Positions 33,748-34,689 of a stretch of DNA of 34,689 bases are shown here, in pieces. Both the position numbers and the translations under genes were made by a program. How positions within the stretch are numbered: the first letter of the stretch is position 1; each line of letters begins with the position of its first letter. This DNA comes from Thermoanaerobaculia bacterium (GTDB lineage: Bacteria; Acidobacteriota; Thermoanaerobaculia; Multivoradales; Multivoraceae), in the NCBI GenBank assembly GCA_022826745.1, contig JAJDUI010000034.1, forward strand, positions 1 through 34,689. Reading direction: 5' to 3'. The notes below the pieces were generated by a model. It was not told the origin of the DNA, did not search any database, and saw only the letters and a program-made list of their open reading frames with translations.

Positions 33748-34650
33748 ATGGAGTACCGCACGCTCGGCCGTACCGGCCTGAAGGTCTCGCCGCTCGGCCT
33801 CGGCACGAGCAACTTCGGCGACGTGACGCCGGAAGACGAGGCCCGCCGAATCATCGAGCGCACGCTCGACGCCGGCGTGAACCTGATCGACCTTGGCCAT
33901 ATCTACGGCGACGGCAAGGCCGAGCGGATCGTCGGCAGCGTGCTCAAGGAGAGCGCCCGGCGTCACGAGGTCCTGATCTCGACCAAGATCTACCCCGGCG
34001 AGTTCGACGATCAGACGGGGCTGGCCCGCGCGGAGCATGTGCCGGGCCAGAACCCGAACGAGCAGGGCCTTTCCCGTGCCGGGATCCTGAACGCCTGCGA
34101 CGCCGCGCTACGCCGGCTGCAGACGGACCACATCGACCTGTACCAGACGCACCGGCCGGACTTCGGCATCCCGATCGACGAGACGTTGCGCGCCTTCGAC
34201 GACCTGGTCCGGGCCGGCAAGGTCCGCTACATCGGCTGCTCGACCTACCCCGCCTGGGGCGTGATGGAAGCGCTCATGGTGAGCGAACTGAAGGGCTACG
34301 TCCGCTTCTCCTCCGAGCAGGCGCCCTACAACCTGCTCGACCGCCGGATCGAGAACGAGCTGATTCCGCTGTGCACGAGACACGGCCTCGGCATCCTGGC
34401 GTGGGCGCCGCTCGGCATGGGCGTGCTGGCCGGCCGGTACTCCGATGCCGCGGACTACCCGGAAGGCTCCCGCGCCGACCTGCTCGGCAAGTACTACGCC
34501 CGCCGCGTCACGAAACGCGCCGTCCGCGTCGGCGTCGAGTTCGCCGGACTAGCCCGGATATCTCACCGGGGATTTGAGATCGGGTCTCTTCCGGCGGATA
34601 ATCCAAGTATTCACAAGTACTTGGGAGATCCACAGGAGAGAGACCCGTGA
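33748..34650 (+). pseudogene. Aldo/keto reductase (second paralogue), 3' end lost to an IS
   Basis: The first 268 or so codons match the paralogue at 11934 closely, with tetrad D48, Y53, K80 and H135 and the same [16 protein letters not shown] and GMGVLAGRY blocks. After FAGLAR (about 34540-34556) similarity stops. The frame continues for about 30 unrelated residues (from ISHRGFEIG) to a TGA at 34648-34650 inside the insertion leader. The intact paralogue has about 80 more residues there, covering the end of the barrel and the cofactor-binding C-terminal part. It starts 16 bases after the DUF885 gene and was probably the last gene of that operon. It is probably inactive. Confidence 0.85.
34581..34647 (+). 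promoter_or_regulatory. IS leader stem-loop covering the transposase start
   Basis: CGGGTCTCT (34581-34589) is the exact complement of AGAGACCCG (34639-34647). It encloses a second hairpin, CCAAGTA (34603-34609) with TACTTGG (34618-34624). The outer stem takes in the G of the GTG start, and the Shine-Dalgarno AGGAG (34634-34638) sits at its base. Read-through RNA from the reductase operon would include both strands and could hide the start site, as known for IS10 and IS50. Confidence 0.55.
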
Positions 34651-34689
34651 AGACAGAGTGTACTTCGTCGCAGCTCGAGTTTGGCTTCC
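34647..34689 (+). CDS. Transposase N terminus, partial (probable IS1380 family)
   Basis: GTG at 34647 with AGGAG 8 bases upstream opens MKTECTSSQLEFGF before the window ends. The Met-Lys-Thr-Glu-Cys start followed by a short helix and LEF is what I recall of IS1380-family transposases. With only 14 residues the family call is tentative, but its place inside a gene-disrupting insertion supports a transposase. Confidence 0.55.
   Translation, partial: MKTECTSSQLEFGF

Larger units (their letters stand above)
34556..34689 (+). mobile_element. Left end of an insertion sequence (IS1380-type), continues past the window
   Basis: From about 34550-34560 the sequence changes abruptly: GC falls, codon bias disappears, and the aldo/keto reductase is interrupted. 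The stretch contains a structured leader and a GTG-initiated frame starting MKTECTSSQLEFGF, which resembles the N terminus of IS1380-family transposases. The exact edge, terminal repeat and target duplication cannot be fixed because the other end is outside the window. Confidence 0.65.

Overview
The window is strongly GC-rich, with C/G-ending codons almost throughout. It carries a TonB-dependent receptor with an N-terminal carboxypeptidase-regulatory-like domain, FG-GAP/UnbV and TPR lipoproteins, a sulfatase-like TPR protein, and a PA14-containing multihaem cytochrome paired with a secreted beta-propeller. That gene mix is typical of Acidobacteriota and related heterotrophic lineages. I infer an acidobacterial-type Gram-negative bacterium. 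Phylum, and the host-association idea below, are inference only.

Layout. (1) 1-301: initiator tRNA with promoter and terminator. (2) 313-7770, minus strand: read in transcription order, a threonine-dehydratase-like PLP enzyme, an iron(III)-type ABC importer (lipoprotein binding protein, ATPase, fused double permease), an MFS exporter and a DHCR7-like sterol reductase. (3) 7800-10207: an ornithine-cyclodeaminase/mu-crystallin family gene divergent from the dehydratase, converging on a sodium:solute symporter. (4) 10291-17576, plus strand: an M28 metallopeptidase, then a tight run of aldo/keto reductase, proline-racemase-family enzyme, SDR-fold protein and a three-gene TRAP transporter. (5) 17748-27338: TonB receptor, sulfatase-like/TPR protein, FG-GAP/UnbV lipoprotein, then on the minus strand a TPR lipoprotein and a HigA antitoxin with a short HigB remnant. 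(6) 27489-34650: pentahaem cytochrome, secreted propeller, DUF885 protein, and a second aldo/keto reductase broken near its 3' end by what looks like an IS1380-type element running off the window.

How the genes may work together. The proline-racemase-family protein has Ser/Cys rather than Cys/Cys at its two catalytic positions. With the mu-crystallin-family gene 5 kb away it could form a trans-3-hydroxyproline to proline route, fed by the TRAP importer, the symporter and the peptidase. Region 5 looks like outer-surface uptake and processing of an unknown large substrate. Region 6 looks like a periplasmic oxidation module that passes electrons to a c-type cytochrome.

The less expected signals are: a double-hairpin repeat family present as tandem pairs at 23.3 and 27.4 kb in opposite orientations, one pair apparently supplying the start codon and signal-peptide n-region of a lipoprotein; a MITE-like inverted repeat at 20.6 kb; an SDR lacking three of its four catalytic residues; a sterol reductase with no sterol pathway nearby; and an IS leader that can fold over the transposase start.
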